A stretch of DNA of 64,000 bases from Rutpela maculata. Its lineage: Eukaryota; Arthropoda; Insecta; Coleoptera; Cerambycidae. The stretch is taken from NCBI GenBank assembly GCA_936432065.2, contig OW386291.2, positions 103,791,823-103,855,822 of the forward strand. The letters run 5' to 3'. The notes beneath the pieces are model-generated. The model did no database searches and had not been told where the DNA came from. It saw nothing but the letters and a program-made list of their open reading frames with translations. A program made the position numbers and the translations under genes. How positions within the stretch are numbered: the stretch's first letter is position 1; every line of letters begins with the position of its first letter. Of the stretch, positions 23,090-34,542 are shown one piece after another.

Positions 23090-23325
23090 GCCAAATTCGG
23101 TCCAGTTGGTGCAAGACGTTACGCGGTGATAGCGGGATTTTAAATTACATAGGATTTTCCTCATGATACAAACAATTTGTATCATGGATTTGCCTGAACT
23201 CATTGGAATAATCATACTTACTATTTTTACATTACTTAGTTTATTTAGCAAATGTTTTGACTTGTGTAAACACTTTTGTGAATTTTAACACTAATAAAGT
23301 ATCTATCTATCTATCTAACCAAATA
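23090..23325 (+). mobile_element. Retroelement 3' end with TATC tail
   Basis: About 235 bp of non-coding sequence ends AATAAAGTATCTATCTATC (tail near 23297-23320). This looks like a severely truncated LINE or SINE 3' end. It follows directly on the GATA tail of LINE B, so the two tails are head to tail and about 210 bp apart. Confidence 0.55.
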
Positions 23326-23841
23326 ATAACACAGTAACACCACAAACAAGAACTTGGTAAACTGACTGTAAACAATAAACAGTAAACTGACATTTGACAA
23401 ACCCATCGAAATTGCTTTAGATATAGGAAACTACTGAAGCATGTTTATATGGAAAAAGAAACTTCCGTTCACTATGCCGTCTTTGTCTGACAAGATCTGA
23501 TAGGTTGAAGAAAACGTCCGATTGGCTTAACCGTCTGTACACAGACCGGGAGATAGGGTGCAATAGTGCACGCAAGTTTCTCTCTCTGGGTCACTTTCTC
23601 TAATCAAGTGCACCTTTCAGTTTGTTATTAATTTCGACGGACAAATCATAAGGGAAAACGTCACAGTTAATGGCGCCAAATAATTGACGTTTTGAAATAT
23701 CCAAATTCCTCACCGATGAAATTATTTATTTTCTAGCTATAATAACATTCAAAAAATCGTAAATTTTACATTTTTATAACTTTTTTTTTTTTGATGCTGT
23801 ATCGATTTTCATTATAAAAAAATCATGCAACTTCTCTATTG

Positions 23842-25205
23842 ATGGCCTACGAAATCAAAAGCCCAGGAAAAGTCAATGAATAGACCAAGCGGGCACATTT
23901 TTTTGTCAAGTCCATTTACAATTTCTATATGAAATTCACTTAAGGCCGTATCCACCCCTCCCCTCCCCCCCCATTTTTTACAAAATCATGTTGTTCTGGT
24001 GAGACTTTGTTATTACGTATGCAAAAGGTTGCCAGTTGACCATTTACGGTTGACTCGTATATCTTGAAGAAGCTTGATAATGTAATAACCCGATAATTTA
24101 CATAAAAGTCGTCACCTTTCTTATATAAAGGACTAACCACTGAGAGCTTTAATTTTTCAGGAAATACTCCTTGTTCAAGTGATAAGTTTCTTAGATACGA
24201 TAAGGGTTGACAGATAAGATATTTACAATTTTTTAATAAATTAGTTGATACATTATCTAGCCATTAGAATGAGATGATGTTTATTAAGGCTATTACATTA
24301 GGTCCTTTGCTTGTTTTGTTTAAAACAAAAAAGCATCAGAAAGCTACAATTTCCATCTTTTAAATGAACCAACACTCATATAGATTGAACAAATTTTGAT
24401 TTAGTGACAGGTAATTCAATGCGTCGGTGTCACAGTCATGTTTATTCAAGCGTGCTCGCTTCGAGTTATAACGTTACACTTGACTATTTTTTTCCAGGAA
24501 AACCGTGGCTTTAGCGTCTGCTATTTTTTGTTGGTAAATACCTTCAACGACTGGGCTATAGAGGGAAACTGACACGATAAAATTTTTTTTGTCCGAAATT
24601 GGCTTTAGCGCATCAAAATACATCAGAAAAGTTAGATTAGAACCTTAGGATAAGACTTTTTTTTTGTAGAGCTGTGTTATTTGCGATTTCATTATTGTTT
24701 AACTTATTATTATTTTCCACAATATTTACTTCCCTTCTGAAGTTTTGTTTTCCCTGTATTTTTTTTATAATATGCCACATAGTTTTTGTTTTATTATTCG
24801 ACTTAATTTTGTTATCATAATATTCCTATTTTGCTATACGTAGTTTTTCTTTGTAGTGATTATTTAGGTGTTTAATACAGTTTTTTAGTTCGGGATGTTC
24901 TTGTGCTAGATCCGAAAATAGTTGAACTTTTTTAAAATTATTTATATTATCTGTTACCCACTCTTGACTAGAATTTTTCTTTTTACATAGAAAACGAATC
25001 GAAGGAAATGGCAATTCAAAATAATAAGTGATTATATTACTAAAAATTTAAAATGCAGAATTCGAGTTACTTTCTGAATAAACATCATTCCAAGTTTCCT
25101 GTCCTAAATAGTTGCAGAATTTAGAAATATTATCGGAATTAATTTTTCTTCTATAAATATAGTTTTAGTTTTTATACTTTTACTTTTATGATTTTATAGA
25201 GAGAC
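23842..25205 (-). pseudogene. LINE A, 5' half (linker and RT N-terminus)
   Basis: Reading leftward: ISKFCNYLGQETWNDVY near 25130-25090; then the linker SSQEWVTDNINNFKK (ORF 24826-25014); the RT start VSPLYKKGDDF...NYRVITLSSFFKIYES (ORF 23940-24140); then, with a frameshift, LSEFHIEIVNGLDKK and GLFIDFSWAFDFVGHQ up to 23842. The next residues, LLLEKLCRYG, are found at 21020 on the other side of the TIR element. The endonuclease is absent, so the copy is 5' truncated near 25205. Confidence 0.82.
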
Positions 25206-26899
25206 ATTGGGAATAATGATCCCTGTTATGTATCGCTACTGTCTTGCAGTTTATGTATCCTGCACACAGTGATTGCTATACCTGTAATAATTGCTTGAAA
25301 TACGACCACGTACACGGCACGATTACAAAATATATTGTTATTAAGCACATAATTTTAAAATAAAACAATATATCGTGCATAACATAAAAATATTTATTTC
25401 ATAATTTTATTTTTATCTCTCCGCATTTTATATTGTCATTATAATTACGACTGGAGCTTCATAACTCTATTTTGTAGGTCACCAGAGCTATTTGCATATA
25501 AGCATTATGTGGATATTTTCATTAAGGTCTCACTGAAAGTTAAAACATAGTCAGAACATTGTCTCCTAACTCAATTTTAGTAATACCCTATGAATTTTAA
25601 CACTGGGTAATAAAATTACGAACAAATGAGACTTAGCAAACTTTAATTATGAACACCATCCAAAATTTTAATAGGAACGATCATGCATATTAAAATTTTA
25701 AATTCTCTCAAAGGAAAGCTACGAGAGTCTAGAGCATTCAATCGATGTTGGCAATGAACGTTATTACATTTATCTAGATAATAGGAAATGACATCTAATC
25801 AAAATTTTAATTAATTCAGGATAACAAATTTTATTCGACAGCTTAATTAATGTATTGATAATAAGAATTGAAATAATAGCAAAATATAATACACGATGTT
25901 TAATACTTCAGTTGCAATTCGTCCAAATCCGATTCAAAAATAGGAGTACCGACTAAAGTTTAGTTAAACATTATAAAACTGTGAATATCTCCAAAACGCT
26001 TAAAGATATAGACAAGTAAAGAGATCATTAAGCAATTTCATGTATTATATTGCTAGTTATTAGTATATTATACAACGATGCTATAATGAATACTGTTATT
26101 CCCGAGTATTATAATCATCCGAGGAATACAGTATGCATTATGGCGAGTTGTATACTATAATTTATCTACGACTAATTTTTAGAAATAAAAAATGATACAA
26201 TTTTTTTACTTTGCAGCAAAATATGTATTAGTGTTGCTACAATTAATTGATAAATAGAACGTATGATGGAATGTTAATGGGTAGGTCGTTATGTGTCAAA
26301 AAACGGCTTGTCAAATTAAATTTAAACGTCACCGTTATTTACAATAATTTTACATATTACTCAAAAAGAATAATATAGTTAATTCATTAATTATTTTCTT
26401 CAGTAAACAATAAAAAATATTTAATAGTCTTGGACAAAGTATAGTATTCTACTCGCATATAATGGCTACTATTCAAAGACATTATGATTTAAGTACTGTT
26501 TTTTGATTCTTCTAAGAAAGGGAATAATGGTCCATTATTCCCTCATCATTAATCCCTGCGGGAATAATAAATGGCATTATATAGCAAAATTGACACATAT
26601 AAAACTTATATTATATATTAGTCGTAGATAAACATTTTTAATTGTCGTAAAAAGAACATACAGAGAGCCCTCAAATGTGCGCTTTCTTATGTTCAGAACA
26701 GCATCTCGGCAGCACTATATAAACTCGATTGGGATAAAACTGGGATACCTGATGTTTATTTATTTATTATTATGACAAGTCTACAGCTTTCATAAGCTAA
26801 TTACAGACTGTAGCTATATACTTAACCTAACCCAACTTAAACTAAATTAAAATATCTAAAATAAGACACATAACGTGTATTAGAGCGAGAGAATAAATG
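25206..26899. other. Non-coding repeats; a decayed foldback and a LINE tail
   Basis: No gene is seen. TTATCTACGACTAA at 26161-26174 is inverted at 26618-26631, with GGAATAAT-type motifs around it, suggesting a foldback of roughly 0.5 kb. From 26757 a TTTATTTATTTATTATTATG stretch followed by non-coding sequence to about 26890 looks like the 3' end of a minus-strand LINE. Confidence 0.5.
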
Positions 26900-27672
26900 T
26901 AGACACGTTAGATAAATTGCGTAACCGCAACCGGCTACTGAAGACACAACGTCTCATGCTGATAAGGGTGTGCTGCGCCTACCGGACAACCTCCGCCTCG
27001 GCTCTGCAAGTCATAACGGCGGTGCCACCCGCCGACTTGCTCGCTAAAGAGCGTGCATACGGCCACGGCGCAGACAAAGCTGCGAAGATTGTCTACAGGA
27101 ACTATCTGATGGAACGCTGGCAGGAGCGATAGGACACCTCTGAAGACGGCAGATGGACGTACCGCCTTATCCCGGACGTAAGAGCCTGGACTGCCCGAAA
27201 ACATGGAGACCTAAATTACCATCTAACCCAACCGCTAAGTGGCCACGGCAACTTCGGCAGCTATTTATATAGAATCGGCAAGCGGGAAGCAGACATGTGC
27301 ATTCACTGCCCAGCACCCGATACCCCGGAGCACACCATGTTCCACTGCCCTAGGTGGAATGACGTGAGGAGCATGGCAAACAGAGACGCTGGCCTGATAA
27401 TCACGCCACAAAATTTTAGGGTAAACATGCTCACCGGCGCTGAGAAGTGGGAGGCTATCAACACCATGTGCTGCAGCATCATGAAGGCAAAAAAGAAGAA
27501 ACACGGATATTAATTCCATAGAACTCGTTAGCCTCCGAAGAAATGTTTAGCTACAGTTCCGGAGAGGAAGAGGGGGTTTTTTAGTGCGGTAAGAATCCCA
27601 CATATCCCTGCACGCTTGGACACCAGTGCAGGTTGAACCTTTTGAAGGTTTTTCCCCTCGAAAAAAAAAAGG
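26900..27672 (+). pseudogene. R1-like LINE, C-terminal end with one nonsense codon
   Basis: A single frame runs from about 26917 to 27513, interrupted only by TAG at 27130-27132, which is at a position where the family usually has Trp (W..RW). It contains the RLLKTQRLMLIRVCCAYRT block, then a GRWTYRLIPDV segment, and the C-terminal zinc-like motif CIHCPAPDTPEHTMFHCPRW (near 27298-27357). A 3' UTR and an A-rich tail end near 27672. In R1-type elements this cysteine domain is thought to act in target binding or RNP assembly. The copy is 5' truncated. Confidence 0.88.
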
Positions 27673-27699
27673 AGGATGTCAAAAAGTGGCTAATTTTGG

Positions 27700-28580
27700 C
27701 CCAAGCTGGGCAACGGAAAATGAATACGGTTTTTTATAGCATTTTTCCCGTAAAACGCTATGATGTATTCGGGGAAATGTGGAAAAGTTAAGAAAATGCT
27801 TGAGAATTTACAAAGTCTTGTCTGAGATATTCACAAGTTAAAGTTAAAATGAGGAGGTTCCCTCAGCTTTACGGAAAAGTCCCTGGAAAATCTGGTTAAA
27901 TCAAGAAAATGAATAAAAACTAGCAATATCTAGCTTGCAATATACATAAATTAATCCTATTATGAGGGTAAATAGTTTTATGGTTTTACCGCATAGCTAT
28001 GTTAACCTTCTCTTTTCACTGAATAAGTACGAGAAACCACTAAAATCTCAAGTTATTAACGTTGATTAATAATATATTTCATTTAGGAATAACGCAGACT
28101 AGATATTGTGAGTAATCGGATATTTTATTGATTTTTCTACATTTTTCCGGCATTTTAACGCAAAACAAAGTAGACTATAGTATTCCAAAGCGTATTAAAA
28201 GGTTAAAATTGTGATTATCTTAGGCTAGATTTTGTGAGTTTTCAAGCATCTTTTTAGTTTTTGCGCTTTTTGTCAACATTTTCCCGGAAATAAGAGTTGA
28301 CCCTCGTACCCAACGGGGGAAATACTACAAGAAACCACCTGAATCTCGCATAATAAGCTCTGGATCTTAAAAAATTTAAATTTTGAATATTACAGACTCG
28401 AACAGACTTTTGGGCATTCCCTTAATTTTTCCGCGTAGAATCATATTCTACGAGAATAATACTTAAAGAAACTACCACCATCTAAAATAAAATATAATGG
28501 ATCTTAAAAGTTTAACTTGTGAATCAGACAGGACTTTGTAAATTCTTAAGCATTTTCTTAACTTTTCCACATTTTCCCGC
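27700..28580. repeat. Cluster of diverged repeats of about 140-190 bp, one inverted
   Basis: A block like GGAAATGTGGAAAAGTTAAG followed by AAAATGCTT.AGAATTTACA at 27771-27850 is inverted at 28495-28580. Between them, diverged direct copies share GAGAAACCAC...ATCTC (near 28031, 28332, 28468) and TTTTTC.ACATTTT.CCGG (near 28137-28150, 28278-28290). It is non-coding and suggests another decayed foldback made of tandem units. Confidence 0.65.
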
Positions 28581-28581
28581 C

Positions 28582-28611
28582 ATAATAATAATAATAATAA
28601 TAATAATAATA
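28582..28611. repeat. (TAA)n microsatellite, tail of LINE C
   Basis: About nine ATA/TAA units lie at the left edge of the minus-strand LINE C. A simple-repeat 3' tail is usual for several LINE groups. Confidence 0.85.
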
Positions 28612-29227
28612 TATTTATTGATTCCAGTTTGCCAACAAATGGATAGGACAAGTCAAAATAGTACATGTAAATAATAATTGCTTATAAATTAGACGGAAGT
28701 ATACATTTATAAATAAAACACAATGATAAATACGATAGATGAAATAATGGGCTAAAACTATAATAGAACATTTAGCGCTTATAAAATTTATATAAGTTCA
28801 AAACCGAATACGTCGTCTATTTCATTCTGAATATTAAGTAGTCTATTTTTTAATTTGTTTGTAAACATTCCATATGTATCTCTAAATATGTTTACATATC
28901 GTTGTATTAAATTATAGCTCTTTGCCATTCTCACAGGATGTGACTTGAGTTCATAGTTTCTAGTTGGTATAGTGTAAGAAAAAATTCTTTGAAAGTGTGT
29001 TCTTTCATCTGGCACATTGAGTATTATTTTTTTAAGGTAGTTACGTCATACGAAAGATTATGTAGAAATGTATACAAATAAACAATGTCAAAGTAAGTTC
29101 TTTAGCTATTTAATGTCATTATATTATAGTCTAGGAGATAGCTACATAAATGGGACCTGGGATGTAAACCTGTTGGCATTTCTGTTAAGTTTTAGCAAAT
29201 ATTTTTCTGAGTATTTTATCTTATGTA
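28612..29227 (-). pseudogene. LINE C, segment 1 (C-terminus and 3' UTR)
   Basis: Minus-strand coding traces include a TSQVPFM block, a degraded LYKFLHNLSYD-like stretch (near 29050), LKKIILNVPDERTHFQRIF (near 29030-28980) and a C-terminal end at 28788. The 3' UTR continues to the TAA tail. The other segments of this copy lie at 29666-30512, 31291-31477 and 34543-35520. Confidence 0.75.
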
Positions 29228-29665
29228 AGTCAGACCTCCCCCCCCTGACCGTTTTGGCGTTAGCCGCGCCAGAAAATATTCAATTGTGGAACAGAGTATA
29301 ACACTTTGGGGCTTGGTGTTAGTTGAAGAGGGTATCTTGGCGATCAACATTCGATATGTGCCAACATTTTTTCTTCGTGCAATTGGTAGCACTGGCGACA
29401 TCAATTATGGCCAAAATTGGAACGTAGTATAACTCTTTCTGACTAGGCGGAAAATTTTCGTTGTCAATGCTCATTGCTGGAAGACCACATGCCAATATTT
29501 TCTGCTTGACCATTTTTGAGATTTTTCGGCCAAAAATTGGACTTTTGACCTAAAACAGGCTAAAACTGGTGCTTTTAAAAAAAAAAAATGTTGGCACCTT
29601 CTCAGACTTGTAGTTTTTGTACCAAAGAATAGTCTCTGTGAGTGCCAACATTTTTTTCTCAACGT
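29228..29665. mobile_element. Insertion of unknown type inside LINE C
   Basis: The LINE C protein is interrupted between about 29690 (MLENV) and 29225. The inserted piece begins with a C-rich run (CCCCCCTGACCG) and contains GTGCCAACATTTTTTCTTCG near 29354 and a nearly identical GTGCCAACATTTTTT near 29642. No terminal repeats or coding are clear. The boundaries are approximate. Confidence 0.5.
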
Positions 29666-30512
29666 AAAATACAATACAATAAAATACATTTTCTAACATT
29701 TGTATGTATCTGGTGTAGAAAGGAATCCAAAGCGAGGAGCAATAATCTAGTTTTGATCTTACAGAAGAGGGAATATGAAAATAGTTTTTTGGCATTTAAA
29801 TGATTTGCAGTTGCGTAAAACCTAAATTTTCATAGCATTTATCTGAAATATTTATCACATGGTCATTAAATGTCAGTTTCGAGTCGAATAACATACCCAG
29901 CTCAGTTTTTGTATAAACTCTTTCCAAATTTTCGTCTCCAATTTCGTATTTGTAATCAAGCATATTTTTGTATAACGTCATAGTCATTGCCTTGCATTTA
30001 TTAATGTTAAAGGCCAGCTGATTTTGAACAGACCAGTTAAATATTTCCCTTATGTCATCTTGCAAAAGCAAAGAATCCTGATAATCACCTATTTGTTTAA
30101 ATATTTTCATCATCGGCGAAAATGCTAACTGATGAATGTTTAACGAAATCTACAATATCATTAATGGAAATTAAAAAAGAAGTGGGCCAGGGTTTGAACC
30201 CTGCGGAACTTCTGAATCTGATATGTAGTAATTCGACTCAAACTTATTAATCATGACATATTGCTATCGATTTATAAGGTAAGTAGACATAAATGTTATT
30301 AAATCACCAGAGATGGAGAATTTTCTAAGCTTATTTAGCAATATGCCATGGTCAACTTTGTCAAATGCCTTAGCAAAGTCGGTATAGATCACATCCATTT
30401 GTTTATTGTTTGTCATCGTAGAGGTCACAAAATCCACTACATTTCCATTTACTGATCTTTTATTTTGAAAGTTAGATATTTCCTTTTTACCATGTTCATA
30501 CAGGTAGTTATA
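29666..30512 (-). pseudogene. LINE C, segment 2 (RT core and thumb)
   Basis: Reading leftward from 30512: NYLYEHGKKEISNFQ, then VDFVTSTM, DVIYTDFAKAFDKVDHGILL (near 30385-30330), a SEVPQGSNPGPLLFLI block (near 30200; GS-N-P where G-S-V-L is usual), FADDE-like sequence near 30110, and the thumb ORF 29796-30113 (NINKCKAM, LGMLFDSKLTFNDHV). There is a stop in the middle of the RT and frameshifts. Confidence 0.85.
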
Positions 30513-31290
30513 CAGCGTGATTTACCGTGATATGCGGAAAATAAAATGGTGTACTAGTCTTCAATATGGGAAAGCCCCTGCAAAATTTTAGAGCGATCCA
30601 AGGTAATTTAGTATATTAAAACGCGTTAAAAGTTGCGAAGATACGCCACTGTTATTGTCTAAGTCAGTGTAGAATGCAATGAACTGTGCACCACTTGGAA
30701 CAGATCCGTCCTTCAAATAAAAGTTAAGGCCGCCACTTGTCCGTTACTGATATTCTATCTTATTACGAATTTCAACGATTGGGTTCATTGCAGGTATGTA
30801 GCATAAGAGTTTACTGACACGGGGTTAGTGTGTTTATTGTCTTCCCGAGTTCCAATTGAGGCCTACCGTTAAATTTTAAATTGTATTCGTAGATCGATAC
30901 CGTACCAATATGCTATTCTGCGCTTACAACAGTGCATTGAATGTAATGCATTCGAACATTTTCTTTGACTCTTCATTACTTTTCAGTTTTGTGCTGTGCT
31001 GAGTTCTACAAAAATTATTTTAATTTTCGCTATTTTTGTAATGTGATTAAATCCAAAAAGTCACTTCTAACTCCGCCAGCTTTGCTGTCAGTTCCAAGTC
31101 TGATAAAGGGGGAGGGGAAGTGATATGGTTGCTCCGCGTTACGTCAGATTGGTTATAGTCATGGGCGGCGCATTTCTACAAAAAATAAGGTAATTTTTTT
31201 GGTCGTATTTTTTTAATTCTTCATCTTTTTAACTCTTTTCGGTGGGGACAACCTAGTATTAAATTTTCCGTATGTCGTGGTAGATCACCT
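30513..31290. mobile_element. Mariner-type MITE, copy 1, inside LINE C
   Basis: The element begins CAGCGTGATTTACCGTGATA and ends with GGTAGATCACCT. Ends are inverted repeats of about 25 bp, and the same family recurs at 32722-33533. TA flanks both sides (30511-30512, 31291-31292). Removing the element and one TA rejoins LINE C in frame as E-T-I-I-Y-N-Y-L. A TA duplication and this TIR point to Tc1/mariner. It is 778 bp and non-coding. Confidence 0.88.
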
Positions 31291-31477
31291 TATATAATAG
31301 TCTCGAATATCTTAGCTTTTGATAATATAGTAGTAGGACGATAACTTATAATTTCTCTTCGATCTCCGCTTTTATCAACAGGAGTAATTCGAACTATTTT
31401 CAGTTTATCAGGCAATTTTTTATTTCTATGAGCTATATTGAATATTATTACTGAATTAAAAAATGCTTCCTTGCAAC
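31291..31477 (-). pseudogene. LINE C, segment 3 (start of RT)
   Basis: The minus frame reads EAFFNSVIIFNIAHRNKKLPDKLKI, then VRITPVDKSGDREEI and SYRPTTILSKAKIFETII, the usual opening of a LINE RT. It joins segment 4 (VPSYVIKGCK, ending at 34551) across the hAT element, and segment 2 across the MITE. Confidence 0.85.
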
Positions 31478-32721
31478 CAGAGCTGGGTAATTCCTGGTAA
31501 AAAAGTAATTAGCAATTAAATTACTTTTTTTTTCGTGTAATTGTAATTGTAATTAAGTACTTTTTTTATTAAAGTAATTTGGAATTGTAATTGCAGGGAA
31601 ATTGTTATAGGAATTGTAATTTGTAATTATATTATTCAAACTATCTAATTACAAATTACTTCTATAAGTACAATTACTTTTTCCAATTACAATTACTTTT
31701 TCCAATTACAATTACTTTAAGAACATGCGTATGTGGTTTAACAAACAAGAATACATTAAAGCAGAATTTTACAGTTGCATAATTTAAAATGAATCTGAAA
31801 AGTTCAAAAAAAGTTACTGACTGAAAACGAGTTTTTGCAGTGGTCCGCTGCACATTTATGTTTTTTACTAAATACACAAACTTTGGTATTTTTGTTCAAT
31901 AAACTTTTAAAAACTAAATGTGTTTACTGTTTATTATTATCATTCTTATTATTGTTAGGTATTGTTATTATAGTGGAGTCGATTTAGTCAATAAAATAGC
32001 GATGTTGGGAAATTTTTTAAGATGGATGCAGACCCAGCGGAAATTGTTTGTCATGGCGAGTATAACAAAACTCTAAAATCTTGATTTCCAAATAGATGCG
32101 GAACCGTGTTTTATGGGCCGAAAAGGGGTTTTTTGGACATTTTAAGGGTCAAATTTGCAGTTTTAATTTTTTTTTACCACTTAAACAATTAGCTAAGGAA
32201 CGAAAATAGTATCCTTTTATTTTTAATATTAAAGGAACCTCCAGTTTAAATTTGGTGAAGATCAGACCATCCCCCCCTCCTGATATATCCGATTTGGCTG
32301 AAATTTGGAATGGAAGTAGTCTTTATCACACAAAAACTGTTAACCCAGTCAAAAATGTTAAATAGTTTGGCTGAAATTGCAGTTTCAGTCAAATTTTCTG
32401 AAATGTTCAAATTGAAATATCTCCGGACCAAAAAGACGGATAGAATTTTGTCTTATGGCAAAAGGTAGGTTATTTTATGTACTTTTACATGATATAAGTC
32501 AAAAATCACTTTTTTTACATTCGGTCGTTTTTTAGTCATTTGCACTATATATATAATGTAATATATGTATACTCAGTGTCTATGTGTCTATGCGCACTGG
32601 TATAAAGCAGAAAACAATTGTATTTATTATTTATAAAACTTTAAAAAATATATATATTTTTTATTTGTATAGTCGTGCCTACTGCTTTGACTAGGTATAG
32701 ATAAATGTATATTATATTATA

Positions 32722-33533
32722 CAACGTGATCTACCAAGAAATGCGGAAAATAAAATGGTGTGCTAGTCTTCAATGTGGGAAAGCCCCTGCAAAATTTTAG
32801 AGGATTCTGAGGTAATTTAGTATATTAAAGTATTAGTCAATTTGCGAAGATACACTACTGATGTTGAGTAAGTCCTAACCTACTTCTGAAGAGGTCGACG
32901 AACTTACTGGTGAAAGAACGTATTCAAGTTGTTTACATTTCCTTAATTGGCATAAAAAGTGAAGCCGGCCGGCGAGATCAAAAAAAGAGGTCTACACACG
33001 ATCCAGCGGCAGGTAGCCAACATTGTTGGTACGCTTTGAAGATAATTGGAATTCCAGCGGGCCAATTCACTTTTACTAATGAGTTCAAAGCATGCCGACA
33101 AGGCTGGCTCCGTGCTGCTGGATCGTGTGTAGACCTCTAGAGAGCCGCGTTTTTTGCTTCCGGTCGAACAATAGTTACACGGCCGTGTCATTGACAGGTT
33201 TTACTAAATATCTCGTATATCTGCTTGTCATTTCAGCATGAGATCAATGTCTTCGATTTATTTCGGTATTTTTGTAGTGTGATTTGATTAAGATCAAAAA
33301 GTCACTTCTAATCTTATCCAGCTTTGCTGTCAGTAGTGTCAATCCCAAGTCTGATAAAGTGATATGAGTGTACCGCGTTACGTTAGATTAGTTGAAGTTA
33401 TTGGCGGCGCATTCCTACAAAAAAAATAAGGTAATTTTTTTTATCATTTTTTAAAAAAATTTCATTTTTTTTACTCCTTTCGGTGGGGACAACCCACTGT
33501 TAAATTTTCCTCATGTCCTGGTAGATCACGTTG
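32722..33533. mobile_element. Mariner-type MITE, copy 2, inside the foldback
   Basis: The ends CAACGTGATCTACCA and inverse form inverted repeats of nearly 30 bp. It is flanked by TA on the left and TG on the right (a decayed TA). It is homologous to 30513-31290, for example GGAAAGCCCCTGCAAAATTT in the left part and TTTCGGTGGGGACAACC in the right part. It contains a 153-bp MITE (32986-33138) that copy 1 lacks. Confidence 0.88.
32986..33138. mobile_element. 153-bp MITE, innermost layer of the nest
   Basis: AGAGGTCTACACACGATCC at 32986-33004 is inverted at 33120-33138, an at least 20-bp perfect TIR. It is absent from the homologous MITE copy 1. An open frame crossing it (32910-33140) is accidental. 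The target duplication is unclear. Confidence 0.78.
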
Positions 33534-34542
33534 TGCGTGCTTGTATTTATTTCTGTAAGTATGTGAATGTGTTACAATTTTTATTATTTTTTTTATTTTT
33601 ACGTGACTCAGGTAGCCGCTTCATGTATAATCGAAGGGTAACCTTGGTCTATCATTTACTTTTCAAAACGAGTATTTTGATATTGTACCACGGCTACCTT
33701 TTGCCACTAAGCAAATTTTGATCCGACTTTTAGATCCGAAGATATTTAGATTTGAAAATTTCAGAAAATTTGACTGAAACTGCAATTTCAGCCAAACTAT
33801 TTAACATTTTTGACTGGGTTAACAATTTCAGCCAAATCGGTTGAGATTTGATCAACATAGCCGAAATTGGATTTTCTCAATTTTTTTCGTATATATATAT
33901 TAATATCAGGAGGGGGGGATGGTCAGAATATCTTCCCCAAATTTGAACTGAAGGTTCCTTTAATATTGAGAATAAAGGGATACCATTTTCTTTTCTTAAC
34001 TAGTTGTTTAAGTGATCAAAAAAAAAATTAAAACAACAAATTTGACCCTTAAAATGTCCAAAATACCCCTTTTCGGTCAAAAAAGCATGGTTCCACCCCG
34101 TTTGGGTTTTATTATACTCGTCATGACAAACAATTACCGCAGGGTCTGCATCTTAAAGATTTTCCCAATCCTTTTCTAAACCGACTCCACTATTAAGCTG
34201 CCTTTTCTACATATTTATTTAATTTTTCCTGATTACTTTTAAGGGCAAACATTCTAATAACGATTCTAATAAATATTAAAACGCAATATTACACAACACT
34301 TTTAATTAAAATTTTTAACTTACCTTTTTGTCTGTTTGGTCACTATAATTTACTTTATCATAAAAGTAATTAGAAAAGTAATTAGAAAAGTAATTGCTAA
34401 TTCCTTTTTTAAAGACATGTACTTTGTAATTGTAATTAGTTCCTTTTTTAAAAAAGTAATTTGTAATTGTAATTAGTTCCTTTTTAAAAAAGTAATTTGT
34501 AATTGTAATTATTTTTAAATTACAAGTAACTACCCAGCTCTG

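Larger units (their letters stand above)
21022..23841. mobile_element. 2.8-kb TIR element splitting LINE A
   Basis: Inverted ends CAATAGRGAAGNTGCATGA (17 of 19 matching) lie at 21022-21040 and 23823-23841. If the outer CAAT/ATTG bases are partly host sequence, removing the element with a 2-bp AT duplication restores LINE A as H-Q-L-L-L-E-K-L in frame, exactly the spacing expected in this RT block. A TA duplication is possible but does not restore the frame. No transposase is visible. Inside are a plus-strand LINE (21405-23085) and a second retroelement tail (23090-23325). The superfamily is uncertain. Confidence 0.78.
31971..34192. mobile_element. Long-TIR foldback nested in the hAT element
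   Basis: The arms at 31971-32530 and 33640-34192 are inverted copies several hundred bases long, with scattered mismatches. The outer ends are TAGTGGAGTCG.TTTAG. TTA flanks both sides (31968-31970, 34193-34195), which would fit a 3-bp duplication as in PIF/Harbinger elements; a TA duplication one base inward cannot be excluded. It has no coding region. A mariner MITE lies near its centre. Confidence 0.8.
31478..34542. mobile_element. hAT element (non-autonomous) inside LINE C
   Basis: The ends are CAGAGCTGGGTA and its inverse. An exact 8-bp duplication CTTGCAAC is at 31470-31477 and 34543-34550. Collapsing it rejoins LINE C as V-I-K-G-C-K-E-A-F-F in frame. Subterminal regions (31490-31730, 34350-34530) are dense in GTAATT repeats. 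No hAT transposase is visible. The interior is occupied by the foldback at 31971-34192. Confidence 0.92.

Noticed and set aside
23070..23320. CRISPR-like or regulatory array in the GATA/TATC repeats
   Set aside because: These are simple-repeat tails of retroelements, with no spacers.
30175..30205. GGTTTGAACCCTG resembling a tRNA T arm
   Set aside because: It lies inside the LINE C reverse transcriptase coding block (PQGSNPGP) and has no D arm or acceptor stem.
32910..33140. Small protein ORF in the MITE
   Set aside because: It spans two MITE boundaries and has no family features.
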